The notes beneath the pieces were generated by a model. That model saw nothing but the letters and a program-made list of their open reading frames with translations, searched no databases and was not told the DNA's origin. This document shows, piece after piece, positions 36,352-45,829 of a DNA stretch of 64,000 nt (its first letter is position 1; each line of letters starts with the position of its first letter). The position numbers and the translations under genes are program-made. This DNA comes from Halobacillus karajensis (GTDB lineage Bacteria > Bacillota > Bacilli > Bacillales > Halobacillaceae): positions 310,001 through 374,000 of the forward strand of contig NZ_FNWW01000005.1 of assembly GCF_900108515.1 (NCBI RefSeq). Direction: 5' to 3'.

Positions 36352-37518
36352 ATGCAACCCTTTGAAAAATTAGGCGTATCAAAAGAGCTGGCAGAAAAGT
36401 TGAAATCCCAGGGAATCGTGACCCCGACGCCTGTACAGGAACAGGCCATTCCACCTTTAAAAGAAGGAAAAGATCTTATTGCTCAAGCCCAAACTGGGAC
36501 GGGAAAAACATTTGCTTTTTTACTGCCTATTCTGGAAAAAGTGAACCCAGGTTCCTCGGAGGTTCAGGCAGTCATTATTACTCCTACGAGGGAACTTGCT
36601 TTACAAATTACTCATGAAGTAAACAAGCTGAAGAATGATGATACCTATGTACTAGCCGTTTATGGAGGTCAGGATGTAGCAAAGCAGGCAAATAAATTAG
36701 ATGGAAAAGCTCATATTGTAATAGCCACACCTGGACGATTATTAGATCATCTAAGACGAGAGACCGTGAGTCTTACGAATATTAAGCATCTCATTATCGA
36801 TGAAGCGGATCAAATGCTGGAGGCTGGTTTTTTGCCAGATGTTCAGGACATCCTTGATCAAACTGGAACCCAGCGACAAACCATGCTGTTCTCAGCCACG
36901 ATCACACAGAAAGTCCAGACCTTGGCGAAGAAAATATTGAAAAATCCGGAACGTATTAAAGTGAAAGAAGAAAAAGTGGCTGTTTCAAATATTAAACAAT
37001 TACTATATGAAATAACAGATCGGGCTAAACAAGACACTCTGTTACAAATCATGGGAGAACATCGACCATTTTTGGCCGTTATTTTCTGCCGTACTAAACG
37101 TCGGGCCAAAAAGCTGAACGACGCACTTATAGCTAAAGGGTTTGAATCTGATGAACTCCATGGTGATTTATCTCAAGCTAAAAGAGAAAAGGTCATGAAA
37201 CGCTTTCGCGAAGCGAAGATTCAATACCTTGTAGCTACAGATGTGGCTGCAAGAGGATTGGATGTGGAAGGGATCACCCACGTTTTTAACTATGATATTC
37301 CTCAAGACCCGGAAAGCTACATTCACCGTATTGGCCGAACCGGCCGTGCAGGAGGAAAAGGTCTTGCCATCACATTTGCAGCCCCTAAAGATCGATCCGC
37401 TCTTCAGCAAATTGAAAAAAGCATGGGGCAAAAAATAGAAAGAAGGTCGATTGATCATCTTTCACCAGGGAAACGAGTAGAAGATCGGCCCGTTAAGAAT
37501 AAAAAGCATAGAAGATAA
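36352..37518 (+). CDS. DEAD-box ATP-dependent RNA helicase
   Basis: 388-aa RNA helicase with a full motif set: Q motif [10 protein letters not shown], Walker [21 protein letters not shown] (IIDEADQML), SAT (LFSATI), then RGLDV and HRIGRTGR in the second RecA domain. A short basic tail (KNKKHRR) replaces the long C-terminal extension of CshA. Size is close to B. subtilis YfmL. Likely roles are ribosome assembly or RNA decay in the cold. The ribosome binding site is weak (GAAAGTAGTG), suggesting modest or regulated translation. Terminator at 37525. Confidence 0.9.
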   Translation: MQPFEKLGVSKELAEKLKSQGIVTPTPVQEQAIPPLKEGKDLIAQAQTGTGKTFAFLLPILEKVNPGSSEVQAVIITPTRELALQITHEVNKLKNDDTYVLAVYGGQDVAKQANKLDGKAHIVIATPGRLLDHLRRETVSLTNIKHLIIDEADQMLEAGFLPDVQDILDQTGTQRQTMLFSATITQKVQTLAKKILKNPERIKVKEEKVAVSNIKQLLYEITDRAKQDTLLQIMGEHRPFLAVIFCRTKRRAKKLNDALIAKGFESDELHGDLSQAKREKVMKRFREAKIQYLVATDVAARGLDVEGITHVFNYDIPQDPESYIHRIGRTGRAGGKGLAITFAAPKDRSALQQIEKSMGQKIERRSIDHLSPGKRVEDRPVKNKKHRR

Positions 37519-37524
37519 AGGAGT

Positions 37525-37560
37525 GCCCCAGAGTCAGTTTGTGACTCTGGGGCTTTTTGT
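37525..37560 (+). terminator. Terminator of the DEAD helicase gene
   Basis: GCCCCAGAGTCA pairs with TGACTCTGGGGC, followed by TTTTTG. Confidence 0.85.
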
Positions 37561-37654
37561 CCTTGTCCTTGTACTTGGAGACAAGGGAAGTTTTTTTCGA
37601 TTAAAAAAAGGATAACATTGAGGCGGCTTTTGAAATATGATACATTATATAATG

Positions 37655-37681
37655 TAATTCCGAGTTAACGCATTGGAATTA
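37655..37681 (+). promoter_or_regulatory. Palindrome before yrrT, probable CymR operator
   Basis: TAATTCC and GGAATTA are perfect 7-bp arms separated by 13 nt, just after a -10-like TATAAT (37648-37653). In B. subtilis the orthologous operon is repressed by CymR, whose sites contain GGAAT elements of this kind. The binding protein is inferred from gene context. Confidence 0.5.
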
Positions 37682-37705
37682 TGAATAATGAGGAGAGATG
37701 AACGT

Positions 37706-38347
37706 ATGGGGATGGAATTCATCGACCTATTCAATCAATGGGCGAGTTCATATGATGATACAGTAGCAGGGAAGGATCCGGAATATCGGGAAGTGTTTAA
37801 AGGTTATGAGGAAATGTTAGGACGGTTAGCGGAACTTTCCGTATCCCCGGTCATGGAGTTCGGTGTGGGGACAGCTAATTTGACTAGGAAAGTAATCGAT
37901 CAGAATAAAGTAGTTCTGGGTGTGGAGCCGTCGTCCGAGATGCGTCGGATTGCTAAGGTCAAGTGTCCGGAAGCAGCCATATATGACGGCAATTTCCTTG
38001 AGTACCCTGAGATGATTGCCCCGATAAGGTCCATTATAAGCTCATTTGCCTTTCATCACTTGACTGCAGATGAAAAGGTTGAAGCTATAAACAAATTTTA
38101 TGATCGACTCGAGCAGGATGGGGAAGTTATTTTCATTGATACGATCTTTAAAGATGAAGCACATAAATTTTCCTTAATAAAAGATGCCGAAAAACAAGGA
38201 TTTCAAAATTTAGCGCAAGACTTGCAGGAAGAATACTATCCGTATCTAGAAGAAATAAAAGAGATGTTCGTTAAAGCTGGATTTAAGATATCTTTCGAAC
38301 AATTAAATAAGTACGCCTGGTTACTTCAGGCAAAAAAAGGAGTATGA
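37706..38347 (+). CDS. yrrT: SAM-dependent methyltransferase YrrT
   Basis: 213-aa class I methyltransferase, glycine-rich SAM motif [14 protein letters not shown] (about residues 52-65). In bacilli it opens the methionine-to-cysteine operon and would produce S-adenosylhomocysteine. ATG at 37706 ([17 protein letters not shown]) matches the start of B. subtilis YrrT and has GAGGAGAG upstream. Overlaps the leader of luxS; the luxS ribosome binding site lies in its last codons. First gene of yrrT-luxS-mccA-mccB, with a CymR-like palindrome in its promoter. Confidence 0.9.
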   Translation: MGMEFIDLFNQWASSYDDTVAGKDPEYREVFKGYEEMLGRLAELSVSPVMEFGVGTANLTRKVIDQNKVVLGVEPSSEMRRIAKVKCPEAAIYDGNFLEYPEMIAPIRSIISSFAFHHLTADEKVEAINKFYDRLEQDGEVIFIDTIFKDEAHKFSLIKDAEKQGFQNLAQDLQEEYYPYLEEIKEMFVKAGFKISFEQLNKYAWLLQAKKGV

Positions 38348-38352
38348 TTTTT

Positions 38353-38814
38353 ATGCCAAAAATGAACGTAGAAAGTTTCAATCTTGACCATACGAAAGTA
38401 AAAGCGCCGTATGTACGCCTTGTTGGTGTGACAGAGGGGGATCAAGGAGACAAAATTTACAAATATGATCTTCGTATTAAGCAGCCGAACCAAGAGTATA
38501 TGGAAATGCCTGCCTTGCATTCTCTTGAACATTTAATGGCAGAGAACAGCCGTAACCATCACGATCGAATTATTGATATCGGTCCGATGGGATGTCAAAC
38601 CGGATTCTACATCGCCGTGTTAAATGATGACAGCTATGACAATGTACTTGAAGTCATTGAAAAAACTCTTCAAGACGTCTTAAAAGCCGATGAGGTCCCG
38701 GCGTGTAATGAAGTGCAGTGCGGCTTTGCTGCGAGTCACAGCCTGGAAGGGGCACAGAAACTGGCCAAAGAATTGTTAGACAAACGCGATGAATGGACGG
38801 AAGTTTTCCAATAA
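38353..38814 (+). CDS. luxS: S-ribosylhomocysteine lyase
   Basis: Iron/zinc enzyme, 153 aa, which splits S-ribosylhomocysteine to homocysteine and DPD, the precursor of AI-2. Metal motif HSLEH (56-60) and the catalytic Cys in MGCQTGFY are intact; the third His is near the C-terminus (ASHSLEG). ATG at 38353 is 10 nt from AAGGAG; the ATG at 38344 is too close. In the yrrT operon it takes the place occupied by mtnN in B. subtilis, directly feeding homocysteine to MccA/MccB. Confidence 0.96.
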   Translation: MPKMNVESFNLDHTKVKAPYVRLVGVTEGDQGDKIYKYDLRIKQPNQEYMEMPALHSLEHLMAENSRNHHDRIIDIGPMGCQTGFYIAVLNDDSYDNVLEVIEKTLQDVLKADEVPACNEVQCGFAASHSLEGAQKLAKELLDKRDEWTEVFQ

Positions 38815-38834
38815 TACTGGGAGATGAGAATGTA

Positions 38835-39752
38835 ATGAGTTACGTGAAGAATATTCAAGCATTAATAGGACGGACACCGATGATCGAACTCACTCATTCG
38901 GATATCCCGAATCAAGCGAGAATTTTTGCTAAGCTTGAATTCATGAACCCAGGCGGGAGTATAAAAGACCGTCTGGGTTTAAAACTGATTGAGGACGCTT
39001 TGAAAAAAGGCAGGTTGAAGCCAGGTGGAACAATTATAGAACCAACGGCAGGAAATACAGGGATTGGTTTAGCACTAGCTGCCGTGGGAAAAGGGTTTGA
39101 TGTCATCTTTGTCACTCCTGAGAAATTCAGTCAAGAGAAGCAGACGTTGATGCGTGCACTTGGTGCTAAGGTTATCAACACTCCTACAGATAAAGGAATG
39201 AAAGGTGCAATTGAGAAGGCTGAAGAATTATGCAGGCAAATACCTCATTCTTTCAGTCCACAGCAATTTAATAATAAAGCCAATCCCGACACTTATTATG
39301 AAACACTAGGACCAGAAATTTACCACGATTTAAATAGTGAAATCGATATATTTATTGCAGGGGCCGGTACAGGCGGCACTTTTATGGGAGTATCCCGATA
39401 TTTAAAAGAACAGAACCCAAACATTAAAACGGTGATTGTTGAACCGGAAGGATCGATTTTAAATGGTGGGGAGTCTGGATCTCATCGCACCGAAGGGATA
39501 GGGATGGAGTTTTTGCCCTTCTACATGGATCCTTCCTATTTTGATTCCATTCACACGATTCCTGATGAATTGGCATTCCAACGGGTCAAAGAACTGGCGC
39601 TAAATGAAGGTTTGCTTGCAGCCAGTTCATCAGGAGCTGTGTTTGAAGCAGCATTAAGAGAGGCGGAGCAAGCAGAAGCAGGAACAAGAATTGTCACCAT
39701 CTTCCCAGATAGCAGTGAGCGATATTTAAGTCAAGGGATTTATGAGGAGTGA
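38835..39752 (+). CDS. mccA: Cystathionine beta-synthase-like enzyme MccA
   Basis: PLP enzyme, 305 aa, of the CysK/CBS family. Internal PLP Lys is in NPGGSIKDRLG, and the phosphate-binding loop is GAGTGGTFMGV. It condenses homocysteine (with serine or O-acetylserine) to cystathionine in reverse transsulfuration. No CBS regulatory domain. ATG at 38835 after GGGAGATGAG. Overlaps the ribosome binding region of mccB. Confidence 0.92.
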   Translation: MSYVKNIQALIGRTPMIELTHSDIPNQARIFAKLEFMNPGGSIKDRLGLKLIEDALKKGRLKPGGTIIEPTAGNTGIGLALAAVGKGFDVIFVTPEKFSQEKQTLMRALGAKVINTPTDKGMKGAIEKAEELCRQIPHSFSPQQFNNKANPDTYYETLGPEIYHDLNSEIDIFIAGAGTGGTFMGVSRYLKEQNPNIKTVIVEPEGSILNGGESGSHRTEGIGMEFLPFYMDPSYFDSIHTIPDELAFQRVKELALNEGLLAASSSGAVFEAALREAEQAEAGTRIVTIFPDSSERYLSQGIYEE

Positions 39753-39756
39753 GGAA

Positions 39757-40893
39757 ATGAGGAAGAAAACACAATTGATTCATGGCGGCATTACGGGTGA
39801 TGAAAAAACAGGTGCTGTCAGTGTCCCAATTTATCAGGTAAGCACTTATAAGCAGGAGGGAGTCGGACAACATAGTGGATATGAATATTCACGTACTGGA
39901 AATCCGACACGATTTGCTTTGGAAGAACTTATTAGAGATTTAGAAGGCGGGCATAAAGGCTTCGCATTCGGGTCAGGAATGGCTGCTATTACAGCTGTCC
40001 TCATGACATTTAATCAAGGCGATCATGTGATCTTTACAGATGACGTGTATGGAGGGACGTATCGTCTTGTCTCTAAAGTGATTAACCGTTTTGGTCTTAA
40101 AGCAAGCTTTGTCGATACGAGTGATGTGAAAAACATTGAAGCGGCTTTAACAGAGAACACAAAAGCAATTTATGTGGAAACGCCAACAAACCCATTACTA
40201 AAAGTGACAGACATGAAGGAAGTTTCGAAGTTGGCTAAAGAGAAGGATCTGACTTTCATTGTAGATAACACCTTCAGTACCCCATACTGGCAGAACCCGA
40301 TCGAGTTCGGAGCTGATTTAGTTCTTCACAGTGCGACTAAATATCTTGGGGGTCACAGTGATGTAGTGGCAGGCCTGGTTGTTGTCAATTCAGAGCAATT
40401 AGCTGAGGATATCCACTTTGTACTGAATTCCACCGGTGGTATTTTAGGTCCACAGGATTCATGGCTTTTAATGAGAGGGATAAAAACTTTGGGCGTCCGT
40501 ATGGAAGAGATAGAAGAAAATACTCGTCAATTTGTCGAGTTTCTGCAAGAACTTCCCGAAATAACCGATATTTATTATCCAGGCCTTGAAAAACACGCAG
40601 GCAGTGCCGTGCATCAAAAACAGGCTCGAGGGAATGGCGGCATGATTAGTTTTGATGTTGGGAGCGGTGAAAAAGCTGACCAAGTACTCCGGCATGTCAA
40701 CTATTTTACATTAGCTGAAAGTCTGGGAGCTGTAGAGAGTCTTATCTCCGTTCCAGCTATGATGACCCATGCATCAATTCCAAAAGAGCGTCGGGCAGAA
40801 CTTGGGATTACAGACGGGCTTGTCCGCGTATCAATTGGACTTGAAGATGTGGAAGATCTAAAGGAAGACTTTTTGCAGGCGTTAAGGAAATAG
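39757..40893 (+). CDS. mccB: Cystathionine gamma-lyase / homocysteine gamma-lyase MccB
   Basis: PLP enzyme of the Cys/Met metabolism family, 378 aa. The PLP Lys is in VLHSATKYLGGHSDVVAG. Substrate loop YEYSRTGNPTRFALE is typical. It splits cystathionine to cysteine and 2-oxobutyrate and can release H2S from homocysteine. ATG at 39757 follows GAGGAGTGAGG; an ATG at 39742 lies inside mccA. Last gene of the operon, with a terminator at 40898. Confidence 0.94.
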   Translation: MRKKTQLIHGGITGDEKTGAVSVPIYQVSTYKQEGVGQHSGYEYSRTGNPTRFALEELIRDLEGGHKGFAFGSGMAAITAVLMTFNQGDHVIFTDDVYGGTYRLVSKVINRFGLKASFVDTSDVKNIEAALTENTKAIYVETPTNPLLKVTDMKEVSKLAKEKDLTFIVDNTFSTPYWQNPIEFGADLVLHSATKYLGGHSDVVAGLVVVNSEQLAEDIHFVLNSTGGILGPQDSWLLMRGIKTLGVRMEEIEENTRQFVEFLQELPEITDIYYPGLEKHAGSAVHQKQARGNGGMISFDVGSGEKADQVLRHVNYFTLAESLGAVESLISVPAMMTHASIPKERRAELGITDGLVRVSIGLEDVEDLKEDFLQALRK

Positions 40894-40897
40894 CTTT

Positions 40898-40931
40898 AAA
40901 GTGACCACGGTATGGAACCGGGTCACTTTTT
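40898..40931 (+). terminator. Terminator of the yrrT-luxS-mccAB operon
   Basis: AAAGTGACC pairs with GGTCACTTT and seven T follow. Confidence 0.8.
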
Positions 40932-41064
40932 TTATGTTTTCTTTGAGGCATAAGAAACCGAAGTTTAAGAAAGCCCCTAGAAGCCTGTTTTCTCACCCTT
41001 TTGTATAGCTCCTTATTCCGTGAGCCACACTAAAAAGGAAATTCAATCAGGAGTGGAATATAAA

Positions 41065-41745
41065 ATGGACTACACACATTATAAAAAGCAGTTAGAAGCA
41101 CGCAAAAGAGAAATTGAACAGCGTTTAATCGACCATGATCATTTTGGTTTAGAGCGTGGTTTTGCGAGTGATATGGCTTCTGGTGAATTATCCCAATATG
41201 ATAATCACCCAGCAGATTCAGGAACAGAACTTTATGAGAGAGAAAAAGATATTGCTTTGCTTGGTCATTTGAGGGAAGAACTTTCAGATATTCAATATTC
41301 ATTAAAGCAAATGCAAAAAGGAACCTATGGCATTTGCGAAGAGACAGGTCAGCCGATTCCAAAAGAACGACTGGAAGCACTTCCGACAGCCAGGACGGTG
41401 GCATCAACTTCAACAAATGAGGATGTATTTTCTGATCGTCCAGTTGAAGAAGATGTACTGGAAGACCTTGAAGCGAATTATGGACGTCATCATGATGACC
41501 CTGAATACAATGAACAAAATGCTTATGAACAAGTAGCTTCTTTTAATGAGAGCAGCATGACATATGATGATTCATCCTTGATGGATAACCAAGATGGCGT
41601 TGGATATGTTGAGGAATTCGAACCGTTTGTGTCTACGGATATGAATGGGTATACGGGGGCTGACGGTGTTACCTTTCAACGCAATGAACACTACGATAAA
41701 TATATGGACAACCAAGATGAAGCAGAAGCAGAAGATAAATACTGA
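41065..41745 (+). CDS. yteA: TraR/DksA-like protein YteA
   Basis: 226-aa protein. The N-terminal coiled coil (about 1-95) leads into a DksA-type C-terminal motif GTYGICEETGQPIPKERLEA, then an acidic tail with many Asp/Glu/Tyr. The four-Cys zinc finger is degenerate: only the first Cys remains and the expected positions hold Thr, Ala and Val. YteA proteins in bacilli show this too. It may still act in the RNA polymerase secondary channel, but without zinc. ATG at 41065 after CAGGAGTGG. Single gene with terminator. Confidence 0.82.
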   Translation: MDYTHYKKQLEARKREIEQRLIDHDHFGLERGFASDMASGELSQYDNHPADSGTELYEREKDIALLGHLREELSDIQYSLKQMQKGTYGICEETGQPIPKERLEALPTARTVASTSTNEDVFSDRPVEEDVLEDLEANYGRHHDDPEYNEQNAYEQVASFNESSMTYDDSSLMDNQDGVGYVEEFEPFVSTDMNGYTGADGVTFQRNEHYDKYMDNQDEAEAEDKY

Positions 41746-41757
41746 ATAAACCTCACG

Positions 41758-41797
41758 AAAAAGCCCTGGAAGACAGAAATCCTTCCAGGGCTTTTTG
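41758..41797. terminator. Bidirectional terminator
   Basis: AAAAAGCCCTGGAAG pairs with CTTCCAGGGCTTTTT (small loop offset) between yteA and the converging Lin0512 gene. Confidence 0.8.
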
Positions 41798-41827
41798 CGT
41801 CATAATCTTGTCAGGGATGAGTTTCCT

Positions 41828-42187
41828 TCAGTACCCTACTTCTACGGAAGCATTGACAATATACATTAAATCGTTTTTGTCTTCTTTATCCTCTAGTACG
41901 ATTCCGCTTGTCGTTCTCATTCCGCCTTCCATTACTTCGATATGGACTTCTCCATAAGGAATCGCCTTTTTCACTTCTTCATGATCAAGCTTTTCAAAAT
42001 CACATGGGAGAGCCAATTTAACGTTAATTTTCAGGTTATCTAACGATTGATCTGGGAGAACATGGCGAATTCCAGGCATAGAGTTTGTATGAATAGCATT
42101 TTTAATAGCACGGATTGAAGCCTTTGTCACATTTTGTCCGTGTACATCTGCCCCCATGCCTGTTTGGATAAATACTAGTTGATCCAT
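41828..42187 (-). CDS. Lin0512 family protein
   Basis: 119-aa protein matching the Lin0512 family of unknown function. Opening MDQLVFIQTGMGADVHGQNV contains the family's glycine/His motif, and it continues with ALPCDFEKLD and GEVHIEVMEGGMR. No membrane or signal features. ATG at 42187 with AAAGGTGGG upstream. It is divergent from an ABC transporter operon. Confidence 0.8.
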   Translation of the reverse strand: MDQLVFIQTGMGADVHGQNVTKASIRAIKNAIHTNSMPGIRHVLPDQSLDNLKINVKLALPCDFEKLDHEEVKKAIPYGEVHIEVMEGGMRTTSGIVLEDKEDKNDLMYIVNASVEVGY

Positions 42188-42257
42188 TTTATAATCCCAC
42201 CTTTCCCATTCATCCTAACATAGGAGAGAGGTGGCCTTAAAAGAATATCTTTAATCG

Positions 42258-42287
42258 TTGACACACAATTCAGAACATCTGTATAAT
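42258..42287 (+). promoter_or_regulatory. Promoter of the ABC transporter operon
   Basis: TTGACA (42258-42263) and TATAAT (42282-42287), both consensus, 18-nt spacer. TAATTCGATAGGGATTA shortly downstream carries TAAT/ATTA arms and might bind a sulfur regulator; that is speculative. Confidence 0.7.
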
Positions 42288-42341
42288 CTAAAACATATGA
42301 TTAAAACATACTAATTCGATAGGGATTATATAAATAAGGGT

Positions 42342-43139
42342 GTGGGGGATTTGTTTTTATCAATGGATCAGGTAGGAAAGACGTTTCAGGATGAGGATAA
42401 TAGAAGTTTTGAAGTCTTTTCTAATATCGATTTAACTATTGAAGAAAATCAATTTGTTTCTCTCCTCGGTCCATCCGGGTGTGGGAAATCAACGTTACTC
42501 TCAATGGTTGCAGGTTTAGAGGATGTAACAACAGGGTCGATAAAGCTTGAGGGGAAAGACATAAAAACCGCCGGGCCGGACAGAGGTATGGTCTTTCAAC
42601 AGCCTTCTCTATTCCCATGGTTAGATGTAAAGGAGAATGTTTTATTTCCTTTGAAAGGTCAATGGTCAAAGCAAGAAGCAGAGGATCGGGCCGACCGTTT
42701 TTTACAAATGGTTCATCTCAGCAGGTTTAAGAAAAATTATATTCATGAACTTTCTGGAGGGATGCAACAACGTGTGGCTATCGCGCGAGCTTTGGCAATG
42801 GACCCTAAAGTTCTCCTCATGGATGAACCATTTGGTGCGCTGGATGAACAAACAAGACATATTCTTCATGAAGAGTTAATGAAGATATGGCATGAGACCC
42901 AAAAGACCATCTTATTTGTGACCCACAGCATTCAGGAAGCGATTAAATTATCTGATCGTGTCATCGTTATGGGGACGCGTCCAGGCAGGGTTATTGCCGA
43001 TTTTGATATAAATCTCCCTCGTCCAAGGAAAAGGGAAAATGAAAATGTCATACAACTCGAGCGTAAAGTTATGACCTTGCTTGAAGGTGAAATTAATAAA
43101 GTGTTGAAGGAAGAGCTTAGTCATGAAGTTAGCCCTTAA
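42342..43139 (+). CDS. ABC transporter ATP-binding protein (SsuB/TauB/NrtD-like)
   Basis: 265-aa ATPase. Walker [11 protein letters not shown]-loop [12 protein letters not shown], signature [15 protein letters not shown], Walker [15 protein letters not shown] and H-loop THS are all present. Belongs to the nitrate/sulfonate/taurine uptake subfamily. The start is uncertain: a GTG at 42342 is given; an ATG at 42363 (MDQVGKTF) is possible. Overlaps the permease gene by 17 nt. First gene of a three-gene import operon. Confidence 0.9.
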   Translation: MGDLFLSMDQVGKTFQDEDNRSFEVFSNIDLTIEENQFVSLLGPSGCGKSTLLSMVAGLEDVTTGSIKLEGKDIKTAGPDRGMVFQQPSLFPWLDVKENVLFPLKGQWSKQEAEDRADRFLQMVHLSRFKKNYIHELSGGMQQRVAIARALAMDPKVLLMDEPFGALDEQTRHILHEELMKIWHETQKTILFVTHSIQEAIKLSDRVIVMGTRPGRVIADFDINLPRPRKRENENVIQLERKVMTLLEGEINKVLKEELSHEVSP

Positions 43140-43881
43140 AAGAATAGGTTTCTTAGTCGTTGTATTAGGGATTTGGCAGCTTGTTTATTCCGTTGGTATA
43201 TTTGAAGACATTGTGTTTCCTTCTCCTATTAAAGTAGGAGAGGCCCTTTATGAAGGATTTGCTGACGGTGATTTTATCCATGCGCTTGGAGCAAGTTTCC
43301 GACATTTGTTTATGGGGTTGTCTCTGGCTATATTATTTGGAACCATCATAGGTGTTTTGCTTGGCAAGTCTAAACAAGCGGACGAAACAGCGGGAATGTA
43401 CTTAATAGCCCTGCAAAGTATACCGAGTATCGTTTGGGTTCCTTTAGCCATTATGTTGTTTGGTTTCTCAGAATTTGCTGTCGTATTCGTTGTCGTTCTA
43501 GGAGGTACGTTCGTTATGGCGCTCAATGTCCGGACAGCTATACACAGTGTTCCGCCACAATTAGTCCGTGCCGCGAGAACGATGGGGACAAAGGGGATTC
43601 CATTATTTTTTAGAGTGGAAATTCCATCAAGTGTGCCATATTTTATGACAGGGATCCGTCTTGCATGGGCATTCAGCTGGAGAGCTTTGATGGCAGGGGA
43701 GTTATTAAGTAATGGGCCAGGATTAGGTTACTCCTTAAGGTATGCTCAAGACTATGCACGTATGGATCAAGTTGTAGCTATTATCATCATTATCGGTGTA
43801 ATTGGGGCTGTTGTTGATCAGGTTGTATTTTCGAAGCTTGAGAAGAATGTTAGAAAGCGTTGGGGATTAATGAAATCATAG
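43123..43881 (+). CDS. ABC transporter permease (SsuC/TauC-like)
   Basis: 252-aa integral membrane subunit with about six helices. The cytoplasmic EAA-type loop is seen as RAARTMGTKGIPLFFRVEIP. Belongs to the same uptake subfamily as the flanking ATPase and binding protein. It starts within the ATPase gene at 43123 with GGAAGAG upstream. The substrate-binding protein begins 17 nt after its stop. Confidence 0.9.
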   Translation: MKLALKRIGFLVVVLGIWQLVYSVGIFEDIVFPSPIKVGEALYEGFADGDFIHALGASFRHLFMGLSLAILFGTIIGVLLGKSKQADETAGMYLIALQSIPSIVWVPLAIMLFGFSEFAVVFVVVLGGTFVMALNVRTAIHSVPPQLVRAARTMGTKGIPLFFRVEIPSSVPYFMTGIRLAWAFSWRALMAGELLSNGPGLGYSLRYAQDYARMDQVVAIIIIIGVIGAVVDQVVFSKLEKNVRKRWGLMKS

Positions 43882-43898
43882 ATAGGAGATGAGGAGAA

Positions 43899-44903
43899 AT
43901 GAAAAAGTGGTTATCCATTGCAGTGATTGCCATACTAAGTGTGGTACTGGCCGCCTGTGGAAGTGATGCCGGAGCGAATGGCGGAGATGGCAATAAAAAT
44001 AATGAAATTACAATAGGGTATTTTCCAAACATCAACCACGTCGCGGGGATGGTTGCTGAAACAAAGGATTTATATTCTGAAACGCTCCCTGATGGAACAA
44101 AAGTGAATTATCAATACTTCCCTGATGGATCATCATTTATGACAGCTATTGAAACAGGGGATATTCAAGGGGGACTGGTTGGACCAGGCCCAGCGATGAA
44201 CCACTTCACAAGTGGGGCAGAGATTAATGTCGTGGCAGCAGGTTCTACAGGGGGAACAGTCATCATGGCGAGGGAAGGTGCAGGAATTAACTCCCCAGAG
44301 GACTTGAAAGGGAAAACCTTTGTTTCCCCAAGAGTCGGTTGTACACATGATGTTCAGTTTGAAACACTTATGAAGGAAGAATTCAGTTTGACATCGGACC
44401 GGATTAATGGAGAAATGAAGCACGTTACTGGAAAGCCTGCTACCTATTCCAGTTTATTTGAAACCCAAAATGTTGACGTAGCGACAGTGCCAGAGCCCTG
44501 GGCTTCTTCCATAGAAGCTGAAGGAAGCGGGAAGGTTCTTATAGACACTCCTGAGGTTGCTTTTGGTGAAACGTTGCCAGCTGCAGTATTTGTGACCTCT
44601 CAAGAACTTGTAGAAGAGGATCCGGAAATGGTTCAGAATATTGTAGATGCTCATAAAAAAGCAACGGATTTCATTAACGAAAATCCAGAAGAAGCAAAAC
44701 AGATAGCGATTGATAAAATCAAGGATATTACAGATCAGGAACTTTCTAAAGAGGTCATTGACCGTGCATGGGAGCGTATTGATTTCACGTATGACGTAAA
44801 TGAGGAGCACCTTCAAGAGTTTGCAGACTCCTCTTACGATCTGGAATTCCTGAAAGAAAAGCCTGACTTAACAGGACTTGTTGACAAAAGCTTTATCGAT
44901 TAA
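43899..44903 (+). CDS. ABC transporter substrate-binding lipoprotein (SsuA/NrtA superfamily)
   Basis: 334 aa. Lipoprotein signal with lipobox VLAAC (Cys20) and an Asn/Gly/Asp-rich linker. Periplasmic-binding fold of the sulfonate/nitrate/taurine/thiamine-precursor type (ITIGYFPNINHVAGM; DIQGGLVGPGPAMNHF; VPEPWASS). The segment SPRVGCTHDVQ carries a Cys in the hinge region, unusual for a plain sulfonate binder. Substrate not resolved: alkanesulfonate is the default guess. ATG with GAGGAG upstream. Last gene of the operon. Confidence 0.87.
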   Translation: MKKWLSIAVIAILSVVLAACGSDAGANGGDGNKNNEITIGYFPNINHVAGMVAETKDLYSETLPDGTKVNYQYFPDGSSFMTAIETGDIQGGLVGPGPAMNHFTSGAEINVVAAGSTGGTVIMAREGAGINSPEDLKGKTFVSPRVGCTHDVQFETLMKEEFSLTSDRINGEMKHVTGKPATYSSLFETQNVDVATVPEPWASSIEAEGSGKVLIDTPEVAFGETLPAAVFVTSQELVEEDPEMVQNIVDAHKKATDFINENPEEAKQIAIDKIKDITDQELSKEVIDRAWERIDFTYDVNEEHLQEFADSSYDLEFLKEKPDLTGLVDKSFID

Positions 44904-44908
44904 TAAAC

Positions 44909-44942
44909 AAAAGCGGATGGGAGGATTCCATCCGTTTTTTCT
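44909..44942 (+). terminator. Terminator of the ABC transporter operon
   Basis: AACGGATGGA-type stem: AAGCGGATGG pairs with CCATCCGTTT across a short loop; a T-run of six follows. Confidence 0.75.
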
Positions 44943-45104
44943 TTTGTTTGAAAAAAACGTAAAACTCCATAAAATTAGTCAACCCGTGCTTTTGTTTGGA
45001 TCAAGATTCCTTTTGCCTTCTCTAAATATTCATTAAAAATATTTTTCCTTTTCCTTTAGAATTCGCTAATTAGGCTACACTAACAGGAATAGGAGGGATG
45101 AGTT

Positions 45105-45785
45105 TTGAAGCGTTTGCTGGTTGTTTTATTTTTCGGGATTGTTCTCATCCCGGGACAAATAATTTCTGCGGAAAGCCCATATAAAATTATTCATAAAGAT
45201 AAGGTTACCGAAGAGTGGGAACTACATGTTGACTATCCTTTGTTTGAACGCTTGGAAAGCGAGGATCTTCAGGATACGGTCAACCAACAAATTGTGCAAA
45301 AGTTGGAAGATACCTTTCGGAACATAAAACGAGGGTCTGGAAAGATGGTTGGTGTTCCTTACCTTTACTATGAAGAAACGTCCATTGTTAAAGAGAAAGC
45401 TTTTTATTCAGTTGTCATGACTTCACATATATCGAGAGGGAACCGGTATAATTCAACGGTAACCTCTATTAATTTTAGTGATGAAATCGGAGGGTCTGTA
45501 AAGCAGCTGAAAGATATGGTTTATATAGACAAGTTGAATAAAAAGGTGGAAAAGGCCTTAGAAGCTGATCCGGATATGTATGATCAGAAGCCTTTTGCAG
45601 GGGTGAGAGATAACACCGCTTTTTATGTGAAGGATAATCAAATCGTGCTTGTTTTCAACAAGTTTGAGATTGCCGCAGGTGTGCATGGAACTCCGGAAAT
45701 ATCCATACCTTTAAAAGGTCTCCTTAAAGAGGATCTTCAGAAAAAACAACCTCCTTTGCCTTCTTACACATTCATCAACAATTGA
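45105..45785 (+). CDS. Secreted DUF3298/RsiV-type domain protein
   Basis: 226 aa with a signal peptide (MKRLLVVLFFGIVLIPG, cleavage after IISA). The mature protein matches the DUF4163/DUF3298 pattern found in RsiV and the N-terminus of PdaC: YPLFERL then VNQQI, a YYEETSIVKEKAFYSV strand, and a C-terminal VFNKFEIAAGVHGTPEISIPL, where the family has a conserved Gly-rich PEI/PxF motif. There is no transmembrane anti-sigma portion. The RsiV domain binds lysozyme; a similar role is possible but unproven. A TTG start at 45105 is chosen because AGGAGGG is 7 nt upstream. Confidence 0.7.
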   Translation: MKRLLVVLFFGIVLIPGQIISAESPYKIIHKDKVTEEWELHVDYPLFERLESEDLQDTVNQQIVQKLEDTFRNIKRGSGKMVGVPYLYYEETSIVKEKAFYSVVMTSHISRGNRYNSTVTSINFSDEIGGSVKQLKDMVYIDKLNKKVEKALEADPDMYDQKPFAGVRDNTAFYVKDNQIVLVFNKFEIAAGVHGTPEISIPLKGLLKEDLQKKQPPLPSYTFINN

Positions 45786-45829
45786 AATGTGAATGGTAAT
45801 TGGATGAAAGAGGTTTTCCTTTCTGTTAA

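Noticed and set aside
36052..36357. Minus-strand 101-aa frame upstream of the DEAD helicase
   Set aside because: Odd composition, no ribosome binding site, overlaps divergent promoters.
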